This document shows, in pieces, positions 42,494 to 51,139 of a DNA stretch of 64,000 bases (the first letter of the stretch is position 1; every line of letters begins with the position of its first letter). Source of the DNA: Dactylosporangium siamense (lineage in GTDB: Bacteria; Actinomycetota; Actinomycetes; Mycobacteriales; Micromonosporaceae); NCBI RefSeq assembly GCF_016862795.1, contig NZ_BONQ01000091.1:1-64000 (forward strand), given 5' to 3'. Both the position numbers and the translations under genes were made by a program. The notes under the pieces were generated by a model. The model was not told the DNA's origin and did no database searches. It was given only the letters and a program-made list of their open reading frames with translations.

Positions 42494-42898
42494 TCACTCC
42501 TCCTCCGCCTGGCGTCGGCGACGCGGAACACGTTCCGGTTCGGCGGGTTCGTCGATCACGTCCCGCACCTTCTCCCCGGCCGCCTCCAGAACGCCCTGGA
42601 CTCCGCCCTTCACCTTGTGCTTGGCGCCGCCCTGCGTCATGTCCTGCATGAGCTCGGGCAGCCCCTCCTTCTCCTGCGAGATGTCCATGCGGTTCACCGC
42701 CTCCGCGAACCGCAGATACGTGTCGACGCTGGCCACGACGATGCGCGCGTCGATCGTCAACAGTTCGATGCCGACCAGCGACACCCGCACGTAGGCGTCG
42801 ATGACGAGTCCCTTGTCGAGAATCGTGTCGATCACGTCGGCCAGCGACGCGGACGTCGGCCGGTCGACGGCGCCGCTCTGCTGGAGGGCCGAGGTCAT
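42494..42898 (-). CDS. gvpA: gas vesicle structural protein GvpA
   Basis: Main shell protein of 134 residues. The canonical GvpA core is present: [20 protein letters not shown], then [20 protein letters not shown] and [10 protein letters not shown] (about 18-72). The C-terminal extension (about 75-134), basic then acidic, is longer than in cyanobacterial GvpA but usual for streptomycete-type homologues. ATG 42898 overlaps the stop of the preceding gene. Role: polymerises into the gas-permeable, water-excluding wall. Confidence 0.93.
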   Translation of the reverse strand: MTSALQQSGAVDRPTSASLADVIDTILDKGLVIDAYVRVSLVGIELLTIDARIVVASVDTYLRFAEAVNRMDISQEKEGLPELMQDMTQGGAKHKVKGGVQGVLEAAGEKVRDVIDEPAEPERVPRRRRQAEEE

Positions 42899-44004
42899 CG
42901 CGCCGGCACCTCGCGCCTCTGGTCCTCGCTGTCACGGTCGGCGCCGGCGTCATCGTCCGGCCGGCGGGATCGGACGTTCTCCCGCCGTTGCCGCAGCGGC
43001 CGCTTCTGCTTGCGGCTCGCCGTTTCCTCCGCTTCATCCTCACGGCCGCCTTGCTCCCGCTCGGACGCTTCCGGCTCCGCCGGCTCCTCAGGCTCCTCAG
43101 GCTCCTCAGGCTCCTCCGGCTCCTCCGGCTCCCGCTCCGGTGCTTCCTGCTCTTCTGCTTCCTGCTCCTCGCGCATCGCGGTCTCGTGGTCCTTGACGAC
43201 CTCACCGTCGCGGATCTCGCCGCGCCAGCCCTCGACCTCATCCGGTTTGAGGATCGTCTGCGTCATCACGTGCCGGCGGAAGTGCTTGAACTCCAGACGG
43301 GCCCGGCGACCCTGCGCCCGCCACAGGTTCCCGGTGCGTTCGAAGAGCCCCTGCGGGTGGTACTCCATGACCAGCATGATGCGCGTCAGGTCCGGCGACA
43401 GCTCGTGGAACGTGACGGCCCCGTCGACGTGCCCCTTCGGTCCCTTGGAACGCCAGACGATGTTCTGGTCCGGCACCTGCTGGATGGTCGTGGCCTCCCA
43501 GGTGCGGTGCGACCAGAAGACCTGCGCCTTCCAGTTGGTCTTCTCGTCCGACGGGCGATCGACGTTCTCGACCTTCTTCATGAAGCTGGGGAAGTCCTCG
43601 TACTGGGTCCACTGGTTGTAGGCGACCCGCACCGGCACACCGACATCGATCGTCTCCTCGATGTTGGTCATCTTCAGCTTCTTGGCCTTGCCGCCCTTGC
43701 CCCCGCCGAACAGGCCCTTGACCTTCTCCTTCATGCCGGCCAGCCCTCCGCTGAACGCCGCCCGCAGCGGCGACTTGCCTTCGGCGACCTTCTTCGCGCC
43801 GGCCGCCGCGGCGGCGAGACCCGCTCCGCCCTGACCGTTCGCGTACTCGGTCAGGCGATCCGTCATCGAACCGACCTTCTGGCCGGCCGCGTCGACCGCG
43901 CGCTGCCCGACTGCCGAGAGGAGGTTCCCCAGCTCCCGCACGAGCAACTCGGCGACCTTCTCGCCGATACCCCCGGCGGCGTTGGTGCTCGATTGCCCAG
44001 CCAT
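42895..44004 (-). CDS. SRPBCC-family protein of the gas-vesicle operon with acidic repeat tail
   Basis: A 369-residue protein with three parts. About 1-105 is helical and Ala/Gly-rich, with [15 protein letters not shown]. About 110-260 is a polyketide-cyclase/SRPBCC (START-like) domain: [39 protein letters not shown] and LMVMEYHP-type strands. About 275-369 is a highly charged tail with an EEP tripeptide repeated five times. SRPBCC genes accompany gvp operons in other actinobacteria, but no specific role is established to my knowledge. Overlaps gvpA by four bases. Confidence 0.85.
   Translation of the reverse strand: MAGQSSTNAAGGIGEKVAELLVRELGNLLSAVGQRAVDAAGQKVGSMTDRLTEYANGQGGAGLAAAAAGAKKVAEGKSPLRAAFSGGLAGMKEKVKGLFGGGKGGKAKKLKMTNIEETIDVGVPVRVAYNQWTQYEDFPSFMKKVENVDRPSDEKTNWKAQVFWSHRTWEATTIQQVPDQNIVWRSKGPKGHVDGAVTFHELSPDLTRIMLVMEYHPQGLFERTGNLWRAQGRRARLEFKHFRRHVMTQTILKPDEVEGWRGEIRDGEVVKDHETAMREEQEAEEQEAPEREPEEPEEPEEPEEPEEPAEPEASEREQGGREDEAEETASRKQKRPLRQRRENVRSRRPDDDAGADRDSEDQRREVPAR
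43082..43126. repeat. 9-bp tandem repeat encoding the EEP run
   Basis: Five consecutive 9-bp units of GGCTCCTCA/GGCTCCTCC (plus strand) encode the acidic EEP repeat in the tail of the SRPBCC gene. The neighbouring gene carries a shorter version of the same repeat at about 44233-44258. Confidence 0.88.
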
Positions 44005-44010
44005 GGCACG

Positions 44011-44586
44011 CTACCTTTCCCTGCGGCGCACCGGTGGCCGCCGCCCGTCCGACCGCCCACGGGCCGGCACCAGCTCCTCTTCGTCGTCGTCACGCTCGTA
44101 GTCCTCTGCGGGCGGTGATCGACGGGCGGCCCGGTCGTCGCCACGCTCGGCGTACTCTTCCTCGTCGTCTCGTCGCGACTCGGGCGATGCCGCTCGCGGG
44201 CGCCGGGCCGGACGCTCACGCACGTCCTCCTCCGGCTCCTCAGGCTCCTCGGGCTCACGGGCCTCGGGCTTGCGTGCCTTGCGCGGCTCGCGGAGCGCGT
44301 CTGCCCGGCCGCGGATCCGGTCGCTCATCGAGCCGATCCGGCCGGTCACCGCGGCCTTGGCCGCATCCTTCGTCGCCTCCACCAGCGGCGCACCCAGCTC
44401 GCCGAGCTTGCCGATCTCCGGTGACGAACCGAGCGCCCGAATCCCGTGGTGCAACAATCCGCCCGGGCGGCTGAGCCGGCCAGTGGCCGCGGCGGCGCCC
44501 AGCAACAGTCCCCATCGCAGCTTGCGCTGTCGCCCCAGCAGATAGCCGATACCGGCCGCCATCACCACCTGCGTCCTGCAGTTCAC
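44011..44586 (-). CDS. gas-vesicle-operon leader protein with acidic/arginine tail
   Basis: First gene of the operon, 191 residues, not assigned to a named family. After a short N-terminus comes a hydrophobic, glycine-rich helix (AAGIGYLLGRQRKLRWGLLL, about 10-29), then an amphipathic helical part with GRIGSMSDRIRGRA, which resembles the [11 protein letters not shown] segment of the next protein. The rest (about 110-191) is a low-complexity acidic/Arg tail with [11 protein letters not shown] 44586 is preferred because an AAGGGGG site precedes it. The shared motif and tail suggest the two leader genes are related. Confidence 0.75.
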   Translation of the reverse strand: MNCRTQVVMAAGIGYLLGRQRKLRWGLLLGAAAATGRLSRPGGLLHHGIRALGSSPEIGKLGELGAPLVEATKDAAKAAVTGRIGSMSDRIRGRADALREPRKARKPEAREPEEPEEPEEDVRERPARRPRAASPESRRDDEEEYAERGDDRAARRSPPAEDYERDDDEEELVPARGRSDGRRPPVRRRER

Positions 44587-44984
44587 GGTGTCCCCCTTCG
44601 GCCCAGGTCCACCCGGCCGGCATGTGCGGCGACCCGTGCGACGTAGGGAAGGCAAGCAACCGGCCCGCGAACATGAACAAAAAACTCTCGTCCTGCCGCA
44701 CTCAACGCGTTCTACCGCACAAGATCCGCTACCCCACCCTCCAGGGGCGAAACCCGCATCGCACCGCCAACGCGACGCGCGACGTCACCCGCGACGTCCA
44801 GCCGCCGCAACGACAGGTGTGCGGCAGCGACGTGCACCACGTGGCGTGGCATCGTCGCGTGCCGGGGCGCTGCGATCGCCACGCGCACCGGTGGTCGGGT
44901 CGACCACCGGTGCGCGGGCGCCCGCCGGAACTGCCGGCGCCGGTCCCGCTCTTGAACCGCCGCCAAGGTTCCCGGGCGGGCCGG
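44587..44984. other. intergenic region upstream of the gas-vesicle operon
   Basis: A 398-bp non-coding gap between the divergent/upstream gvp start and the 3' end of the Gfo/Idh gene. An AT-rich patch (AACATGAACAAAAAACTC, 44668-44685) lies about 90 bp upstream of the gvp start and probably belongs to its promoter, although no clear -35/-10 pair could be assigned. The distal part holds the long hairpin at 44882-44916. No credible ORF on either strand. Confidence 0.6.
44882..44916. terminator. perfect 16-bp-stem hairpin
   Basis: Arms CGCGCACCGGTGGTCG (44882-44897) and its exact complement (44901-44916) enclose a GGT loop, 70 bp past the Gfo/Idh stop on the minus strand. It is the strongest hairpin noticed in the window and most likely terminates the 49.8-45.0 kb operon, insulating the gas-vesicle promoter. 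Confidence 0.8.
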
Positions 44985-46082
44985 CTACGGCAGGAGTGTC
45001 CGCTGCGTCGGGTCCCACCCCGACGGCAGCGGCTCCGGTCGAGCCGTTGTGCTCGCCACCTCGACCGGCCGACCGAGTCTCGCCGATTCCTCGATGGACA
45101 GCATGATGTCGAGCACGTGGAACGCGAACCGTCCGGTCGCCCGCTCGGGACGGCCGGCCCGGATCGCGCGGGCCAGTTCGAGCACGCCGATGCCCCGGCC
45201 CTGCTGTGATCCGACCTCGGCGACCTCCTGCTCGGGGTCACCGCGACGGAACACCGTGGTGGGTCCGGTGAACTGGTTGGGGTCGGGCAGCAGGGTCGTG
45301 CCGTCGACGCCGGTGACCTCGATGCTCGCGCGGTACACCGGGTTGTCGAAGCTGAACAGGACCGTTGCCGAGCCGCCGTCCTCGAACTGCACCAGCGCGC
45401 TGTGGTAGGTGGGCACCTCGACCGGGAACACCGTCCCGGCCCGCGGACCCGACCCGATCACGCGGCTGGTGCGCGCCGTGGAGGACACCGCGGAGACCCG
45501 GCTGGCCGGCCCGAAGACCTGCACGAGTGCGGTGAGGTAGTACGGGCCCAGGTCGAGCAGCGGCCCGGCCCCGGCGAGGTAGAGGAACTCCGGATCGGGG
45601 TGCCAGCTCTCCGGGCCGTCGCACTGGAAGACGGCCGTGGCGGTCAGCGGCCGCCCGATCCGTCCGGCGTCGATCAGTCGCTGGGCCGACTGCAGACCGG
45701 CGCCGAGGAAGGTGTCTGGTGCGCACGCGACGCGCAGGCCGTTCTCCTCGGCGTAGCGCAGCAGCTCCGCGCCGGACTCGCGGTCGGTGGCGAACGGCTT
45801 CTCGCTCCAGACGTGCTTGCCGGCGGCGATGGCGTGGCGACCGACCTCCACGTGCACGGCGGGCACGGTCAGGTTGACGACGATCTCGATGTCGTCGCGG
45901 GCCAGCAGCTCCTCGACACTGCCGTGGGCCGGCACGCCGAACTCCTCCGCCCGGACCTTCGCCCGGTCGAGGTCGAGATCGGCGACGAAGCGCACCTCGA
46001 CGTCGGGGAACCCCGAGAGCGTCTCGAGGTACTGGCCGCTGATGACGCCCGCACCGACGACACCCACACCGACGGCGGTCAT
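44985..46082 (-). CDS. Gfo/Idh/MocA-family sugar dehydrogenase
   Basis: NAD(P)-dependent oxidoreductase of 365 residues acting on a sugar, inositol or sugar derivative. The Rossmann motif VGVVGAGVISGQYL (about 6-19), the catalytic Lys in VWSEKPFATD (about 91-100) and the two-domain layout are typical. ATG 46082 begins the protein. It is the last gene of a four-gene minus-strand group; a 76-bp gap separates it from the isomerase. Confidence 0.9.
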   Translation of the reverse strand: MTAVGVGVVGAGVISGQYLETLSGFPDVEVRFVADLDLDRAKVRAEEFGVPAHGSVEELLARDDIEIVVNLTVPAVHVEVGRHAIAAGKHVWSEKPFATDRESGAELLRYAEENGLRVACAPDTFLGAGLQSAQRLIDAGRIGRPLTATAVFQCDGPESWHPDPEFLYLAGAGPLLDLGPYYLTALVQVFGPASRVSAVSSTARTSRVIGSGPRAGTVFPVEVPTYHSALVQFEDGGSATVLFSFDNPVYRASIEVTGVDGTTLLPDPNQFTGPTTVFRRGDPEQEVAEVGSQQGRGIGVLELARAIRAGRPERATGRFAFHVLDIMLSIEESARLGRPVEVASTTARPEPLPSGWDPTQRTLLP

Positions 46083-46158
46083 GCGTCCTCACTTCGTTCC
46101 GGGCGCCTGACCCAACACTGACCTTCTGATGACCGGCCCGAGACGCTCCGCTGGCCGG

Positions 46159-46899
46159 TCATGCCGCGATCCCGGACAGGTGGCGCAGGCTCGTCTCGAC
46201 GGCCTCGAACAGGTCACCCTGGAACGCGTCGAGCTCGACGATCGGCCTCGCCTGGGGCGCCGCGGCGAGGATGGCCTCGACCGGCATCCGGCCGCTGCCG
46301 ACGGGCTGCTGCAGCTCGGCGTCCGGCGTCACGGGCCCGTCCTTGATGTGCAGGAGGCGGACCCGGTCGCCGAGCCGCTGGAGCAGGGCGGGCACGTCGG
46401 CACCGCCGACCGCGGCCCAGTAGGTGTCCACCTCGAGCACCACGTCCGGGTCCAGCGACGCCGCGAGGACCTCCAGGCCGTGCCGGCCGTCGACGGACGA
46501 GGACAGCTCCCAGACGTGGTTGTGGTAGCCGATCGCCACGCCGGTGCCGCGGGCCACGCGGGCCAGGGCATTCAGCCGCTCGGCGGTCCGGGCGATCGAC
46601 GCCGCGTCGGCCCACCGCTCGGCCGGGGTGTAGGGGTCCACCAGGATCTCGACGCCGAGCCCGGCCGCGATCTCGATCGTGCCGGCCGGCTCGGGGTTGT
46701 CGATCAGCCAGGCGTGGGCCGCGGGTGCCGTCAGGCCGGTCTCGCGCAACGCGTCGGCCATCTCCTCGGCGCGATCGACGAAGCCGAACAGCTCGATCTC
46801 GCGGTAGCCCATCGCCGCCACGCGGCGCAGTGTGCCGCGGAGGTCCTCGCCGACGGCGTCGCGCAGCGTGTACAGCTGCAGGGCTGGGGAACGGGGCAT
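46159..46899 (-). CDS. sugar phosphate isomerase/epimerase (xylose-isomerase-like TIM barrel)
   Basis: Protein of 246 residues of the AP-endonuclease-2/xylose-isomerase-like barrel family. Metal-site elements are Glu in YREIELFGF (about 36), His in IGYHNHVWEL (about 135-144), Glu/Asp in VVLEVDTYWA (about 166-175) and HIKDG (about 199-203), ending with VELDAFQG. ATG 46899 is chosen because GAGGAGA precedes it; an in-frame GTG at 46932 would overlap the next gene. With two Gfo/Idh enzymes it resembles inositol- or keto-sugar-type pathways. Confidence 0.9.
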   Translation of the reverse strand: MPRSPALQLYTLRDAVGEDLRGTLRRVAAMGYREIELFGFVDRAEEMADALRETGLTAPAAHAWLIDNPEPAGTIEIAAGLGVEILVDPYTPAERWADAASIARTAERLNALARVARGTGVAIGYHNHVWELSSSVDGRHGLEVLAASLDPDVVLEVDTYWAAVGGADVPALLQRLGDRVRLLHIKDGPVTPDAELQQPVGSGRMPVEAILAAAPQARPIVELDAFQGDLFEAVETSLRHLSGIAA

Positions 46900-46928
46900 C
46901 AGGTCGGTTCTCCTCGGACGGGGGTCGT

Positions 46929-48605
46929 TCACAGGTAATGGGCGGCGAGCACCAGGAACACGCTCGCCGTCCAGGTGTACGCACTGTCGCGCAGGCCGCG
47001 ACCCGTGCGGGCGTCATAGTTCTCCGCCATGTCGCTGCCGGCGACCATGTCGCAGAACCGGCGCGCGATCTCGGCGGCCAGCGGCGCGTGGCCGGCCCGC
47101 CGGAGCCCGTCGACCACGATGAGCGTCGACGGCGCCCAGATCGGGCCGCGCCAGTATCCGTCGGCCTCGTAGCAGGGGCTGGTCGGCAGCTCGGTGGCCA
47201 GGCCGTGCCCGGTGAGGTAGCCGGCGGTGACCAGTTCGCCGACGACGCTGTCGGCGACCGGCCGGGGCAGCCGCTCGCCGAGGACGAGCGGCATGAACCG
47301 TAGGAGGGTGTCGGGGTGGTACAGCTCCCCCGTGTCCGCCCGGCGCACGCCGAACCTGCCGTCGGCGAAGCACCCGCGCATCAGGCGGTCCAGCATCGCG
47401 TCGGCGTCGGCCGTCCACCGGTCGGCCTCGTCGTCCCGGCCGAGCAGCCGGGCGAGGCGGGCCAGGCAGTCCAGCTGCAGGACGAGATAGGCGGGCAGGT
47501 CGGGGCTCTGGAACGGCACCCCGTCGCGGAACGCCGTGCTGTTGTCCCAGCCCGAGTCGTTGCCGTGCTCGTAGTGGGGAACGCCGTCGCCGTGCGGGTC
47601 GCGCGCCGTGAGCCACCAGCGGGTCCAGCGGCGCAACGGCTCGTAGCAGGCCTCGACCTGCTGCCGCGACACGTCGGCGTGGTCCAGCAGCCAGCTCAGC
47701 GCCCAGCCGTGCACGGGTGGCTTGACGAAGGACCAGGCCGCGTGGGCGTCGTTGACGTAGTCGGGCAGCGCACCGTCGTCACGCTGCTGGTCGAAGACCG
47801 TCAGGAACTGATCGATCGCGGCCGGCGCGTCGGCGGCGAGCGCCATCGCGTTGAAGCAGTGGTCCCAGCTCCAGACGTTGGTCATCCCGTTCTTCGACAT
47901 GAGCATTGTCGGTCGCCTGAGCAGCCCGGCCGGTGCCACCACCGACGACCAGGTGACGTAGTCGGCCAGCTGCGCGGCGTCGTGGTATCGGTCTGGCACC
48001 TCGGGTGTCGCGGCCCGCCAGGCGGCGAAGTCCGCCCGTGCTCCCGCCTTCACGGTGGCGAACAGCCCGCCGGCCGGGTCCGGGTGTCGGGTCCCGCCGA
48101 TCCGGATCACGAACGGGCCGTCGGCCGCCGGCCGGGCCACGAAGGCGATCCGGGTGTGCCGGCTGCCGTTCCAGACGCGGTCCACGTCGAACGCGCCGGC
48201 GTGCCGGGTGATGGTGAGGTCGAGGCCCGCGCCGCAGGCGATGTACCGGGCGCTGTCGGTGCCGTTCGGCACGACGTGATCGTAGGGGTTGGAGATCAGC
48301 CCGGTCAGCCGGAGGGCCGCGCCGTGGCCGGTCGCCACGACGCTGCCGTCGTCGTCGAACGCGAGCTCGACGCGGGCGCCCGCGGCGCCGGTCAGGGCCA
48401 GGGACTCCGGGTGGAGCTCCGCCGTCTCCTGGACCGGCTGCCCGTCCACGAGCAGCTCGATCAGCAGCAGCTCCCGGACGCCGGCGTGGCCGCGCACCGT
48501 GCGCAGGTACAGGCCGCCGGGGCGCTCGGCCGTCGCGTCCCGGCGCGACAGCGCGAAGTAGGAGCCGCGCCGGCTGAACGGGACGCGGTGCAGGTCGACG
48601 CGCAC
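46929..48605 (-). CDS. GH63-like (six-hairpin) glycosidase
   Basis: A 558-residue protein: an N-terminal beta-rich domain (about 1-200), then an (alpha/alpha)6 barrel (about 210-555). Family-like segments are TNVWSWDHCFNAMAL (about 242-256), GNDSGWDNS (about 345-353) and YWRGPIWAPSTLIV (about 485-498), as seen in GH63 and mannosylglycerate-hydrolase-type enzymes. No signal peptide, so intracellular. The exact substrate is unknown; neighbours suggest an imported oligosaccharide or glycoside. It starts one base after the preceding stop codon region and is in the same operon as both dehydrogenases. Confidence 0.85.
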   Translation of the reverse strand: MRVDLHRVPFSRRGSYFALSRRDATAERPGGLYLRTVRGHAGVRELLLIELLVDGQPVQETAELHPESLALTGAAGARVELAFDDDGSVVATGHGAALRLTGLISNPYDHVVPNGTDSARYIACGAGLDLTITRHAGAFDVDRVWNGSRHTRIAFVARPAADGPFVIRIGGTRHPDPAGGLFATVKAGARADFAAWRAATPEVPDRYHDAAQLADYVTWSSVVAPAGLLRRPTMLMSKNGMTNVWSWDHCFNAMALAADAPAAIDQFLTVFDQQRDDGALPDYVNDAHAAWSFVKPPVHGWALSWLLDHADVSRQQVEACYEPLRRWTRWWLTARDPHGDGVPHYEHGNDSGWDNSTAFRDGVPFQSPDLPAYLVLQLDCLARLARLLGRDDEADRWTADADAMLDRLMRGCFADGRFGVRRADTGELYHPDTLLRFMPLVLGERLPRPVADSVVGELVTAGYLTGHGLATELPTSPCYEADGYWRGPIWAPSTLIVVDGLRRAGHAPLAAEIARRFCDMVAGSDMAENYDARTGRGLRDSAYTWTASVFLVLAAHYL

Positions 48606-48606
48606 G

Positions 48607-49818
48607 TCAGTCCGTGGCCGCCGCCGGCCCGTCGCCGAAGTCGGGAATGCTCAGGCGCTCCCCGTGCCGGCGGGCGGACTCGTGCGCGATGATGCCGGGC
48701 AGCGTGTACCGCGCCGCCGTCCAGGCGTCGACCGGTGGCCGGCCGCCGGTGTTGACGGCGGTGACGAAGTCGTCGGCCAGGAAGTGGTGGCTGCCCTCGT
48801 GGCCGTTGTGGGCCCCGGTGTATTCACGCGGGAGGCGGGAGCGGTCGTGGACCGGTGCGCAGCCGGACACGAACGCGTCGCGCAGCGCCGGGGAGATGTG
48901 CGCGAGCGACGGGTCCTCGACGGACACCGTGTGGGACGACTCGAGCAGCTCGGTGACGTCCTCGACGCCCTTGCGGTCCTGCCACAGCGCCGTGGTGGTG
49001 GCCTGTTCGAAGGTCGCTTCGGTGCCGAAGAACCGGAAGCGCGACTCCCGCAGGGACGACGGGAACCCCACCCGCCGGAACTCGTTGATGCGGAACGATC
49101 CGCCTCCGGCCACCTCGAACAGCGCGGTCGCGTTGGAGAAGTCGTTGTCGAACAGGCTTACGCCGCGGTCGAACACACCGTCGCCCCGGTCGTCGACGAC
49201 GCCGATGGCGCTCACCGACACCGCGTGGGTGCTCCAGGCGCCGAGCACCCCGCCGATGGAGTGGGTCGGGTAGAGCAGGGGCGGATAGCTGGCGGTCGCC
49301 TTCCAGTCCGCGCCGCCGCTGTAGCGGTACGCGTCGTAGAAGCCGAGGTCCATGTCGTGGACGTAGTCGCCCTCGGCGTAGAACAGCCGGCCGAAGGCGC
49401 CGGCCTCGGCCTTCGCCCGGGCGTAGACCGTCGCCGGGTTGTAGTGGCTCGTCTCGCCCATCATGTAGGTCAGGCCGGTGGCCTGGACGGCTTCGACGAT
49501 CGCGGCGATCTCGGCCGTGCTGACGGCCATCGGCACCGCCGAGTACACGTGCTTACCGGCCTCGAGCGCGGCCACGACCAGCGGTCCGTGCGTCCATCGC
49601 TGGGTGAAGACGGCAACCGCGTCGATCGCCGGGGAGGCGATCATCTCCTCGAAGCTCGCCATGGTGCCGGCGAGGCCCAGGTCCTCGACCATCGCCGTCG
49701 CGCGTTCCGGCAGCAGGTCGGTGCCGTAGACCGCGTCGACGCCCGGATGCAGGTTGAACAGGTTGGCGAACGAGCCGGCGAACTGGCCGGCGCCCACGAT
49801 TCCCAGGGTGAAGCCCAT
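48607..49818 (-). CDS. Gfo/Idh/MocA-family oxidoreductase
   Basis: Second Gfo/Idh dehydrogenase (403 residues). The cofactor motif is LGIVGAGQFAGSFA (about 5-18). The usual catalytic EKP reads HVYSAVPMAVS (about 90-100), so the conserved Lys is absent, while the distal His-rich part (HNGHEGSHHFLADDF, about 345) contributes the other active-site residues. It may therefore use a variant mechanism. ATG 49818 is the first gene of the operon, divergent from the ROK repressor; an AT-rich element lies between. Confidence 0.87.
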   Translation of the reverse strand: MGFTLGIVGAGQFAGSFANLFNLHPGVDAVYGTDLLPERATAMVEDLGLAGTMASFEEMIASPAIDAVAVFTQRWTHGPLVVAALEAGKHVYSAVPMAVSTAEIAAIVEAVQATGLTYMMGETSHYNPATVYARAKAEAGAFGRLFYAEGDYVHDMDLGFYDAYRYSGGADWKATASYPPLLYPTHSIGGVLGAWSTHAVSVSAIGVVDDRGDGVFDRGVSLFDNDFSNATALFEVAGGGSFRINEFRRVGFPSSLRESRFRFFGTEATFEQATTTALWQDRKGVEDVTELLESSHTVSVEDPSLAHISPALRDAFVSGCAPVHDRSRLPREYTGAHNGHEGSHHFLADDFVTAVNTGGRPPVDAWTAARYTLPGIIAHESARRHGERLSIPDFGDGPAAATD

Positions 49819-49902
49819 GCGGATTCCTTGCCGTGCGCGGGGATGGCGTCCTGACTGGTGCCGATGCGGTTCGACGGGGCGGGGACCCTGGCTCGAACTC
49901 CG

Positions 49903-49930
49903 ATTTAGTTTCACAGTAGAATTTATTGGT
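49903..49930. promoter_or_regulatory. AT-rich candidate ROK-repressor site
   Basis: The stretch beginning GATTTAGTTTCACAGTAGAA is strikingly AT-rich for this window and lies between the divergent Gfo/Idh and ROK genes. A related sequence (GTTTCAGTGAAAGTATTAGG on the minus strand, 51993-52012) precedes the alpha/beta hydrolase. XylR/NagC-type ROK repressors bind AT-rich inverted repeats. The assignment is inference. Confidence 0.4.
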
Positions 49931-49984
49931 GTCAAGCCGCTGCGCCTACTCCCAGCCAGCGCGTCGCGAACCTAGGATGCGTCC

Positions 49985-51139
49985 ATGACCGACCAAGCCA
50001 CGCCGCTCGGCGTGACACCCGCCGCCGGGGATCTGCCGGAGAGTGCCGGGCGGGTCCTTCTCGAAATCCTGATCAACGGGCCCTTGCCGCGCGTCGAGCT
50101 GGCCCGCCGGCTGGGCCTGTCCGGCCCGAGCCTGACCCGGCTGACGCGACCGCTGATCGCGTCCGGCCGGCTCATCGAAGGGGTGGCGCGCCACCAGTCG
50201 GTCGGCCGGCCGTTGCAGCCGCTGGACATCGACGTCAGCTCCGAGCACTTCATCGGCATCAAGCTGACCGGCGGCGCGCTCTACGCGGTCGTCACGGACC
50301 TGCGCGGCGAGGTCCTGGCCGAGAGCGAACGCTCCCTGAACGGCAACGACCCCGCCGTCGTCGCGGCCGAGATCGCCACCGAGGTGGCCCGGTTCGGCAC
50401 GACGTTCGCCGGGCTGACCGGGGTCGGCATCGCCCTGGGGGGCCGCTCACCGGACGGGCGGGTCGTCGGCGAGGCCAACTTCCTCGGCTGGCGCAACGTG
50501 CCGCTCGCCGATCTCGTCGAGGTCGCCTGCAACCTCCCGGTCGTCGTCGCCAACGACGTCAACGCCCTCACCCAGGCCCAGCACTGGTTCGGCGCCGGCC
50601 GGGGCCTGGACAGCTTCGCCGTCGTCACCGTCGGCGCCGGTGTCGGGCTGGGTCTGGTGATGCACGGCCGGCTGGTGCAGGGCGTGCACGGCGGGGCCGG
50701 CAGCATCGGTCACCAGGTGCTCACCAACTCCGACGCCACCTGCTGGCGCGGCCACCGCGGCTGCGCCAACGCGCTGCTGTCCGCGCAGGCGATCGAGGCG
50801 GCGACCGAACGGGCCACCGGATCACCGGCTCCACTGGACGTGATCCTGCGCGGCGCCGAACGCGGCGACCCGGCGCTGCGCGCGATCGTCGACCAGGCCG
50901 GCGAGGCGCTCGGCCTGCTCATCGCGGGCGTCGCCAACTTCGCCGATCCCCAGAAGATCCTGATCGCGGGCGAGGGCGCCCGGCTGGGCACGGTCGGCGG
51001 GCACGCGATGCTGCGCGCCTTCCACCGGGCCGGCGCCTGGGAGACGACGGAGACGCCGATCGACGTTCAGCCCTTCGCGTTCAACGAGTGGGCCCGGGGC
51101 GCGGCGGCCAGCGCCATCTACGCGCGGGTCATGGCCTGA
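49985..51139 (+). CDS. ROK-family transcriptional repressor (NagC/XylR type)
   Basis: Protein of 384 residues with an N-terminal winged HTH (about 20-75: LPRVELARRLGLSGPSLTRL) and a C-terminal ROK sugar-binding domain with GIALGGRSPDG and VVVANDVNALTQAQ. The ROK zinc motif is degenerate: GHQVLTNSDATCWRGHRGC has lost one of three cysteines, and the Glu after it is Asn. It probably represses the divergent Gfo/Idh-GH63-isomerase operon, with a sugar as inducer. It overlaps the convergent alpha/beta hydrolase by 11 bp. Confidence 0.92.
   Translation: MTDQATPLGVTPAAGDLPESAGRVLLEILINGPLPRVELARRLGLSGPSLTRLTRPLIASGRLIEGVARHQSVGRPLQPLDIDVSSEHFIGIKLTGGALYAVVTDLRGEVLAESERSLNGNDPAVVAAEIATEVARFGTTFAGLTGVGIALGGRSPDGRVVGEANFLGWRNVPLADLVEVACNLPVVVANDVNALTQAQHWFGAGRGLDSFAVVTVGAGVGLGLVMHGRLVQGVHGGAGSIGHQVLTNSDATCWRGHRGCANALLSAQAIEAATERATGSPAPLDVILRGAERGDPALRAIVDQAGEALGLLIAGVANFADPQKILIAGEGARLGTVGGHAMLRAFHRAGAWETTETPIDVQPFAFNEWARGAAASAIYARVMA

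Noticed and set aside
43083-43140. Short regular repeats as a possible CRISPR array
   Set aside because: Units are 9 bp, contiguous and in frame with a coding sequence; there are no spacers.
44712-44966. Small minus-strand ORF (84 codons) in the gas-vesicle upstream gap
   Set aside because: Arg-rich composition and overlap with the perfect hairpin make coding unlikely.
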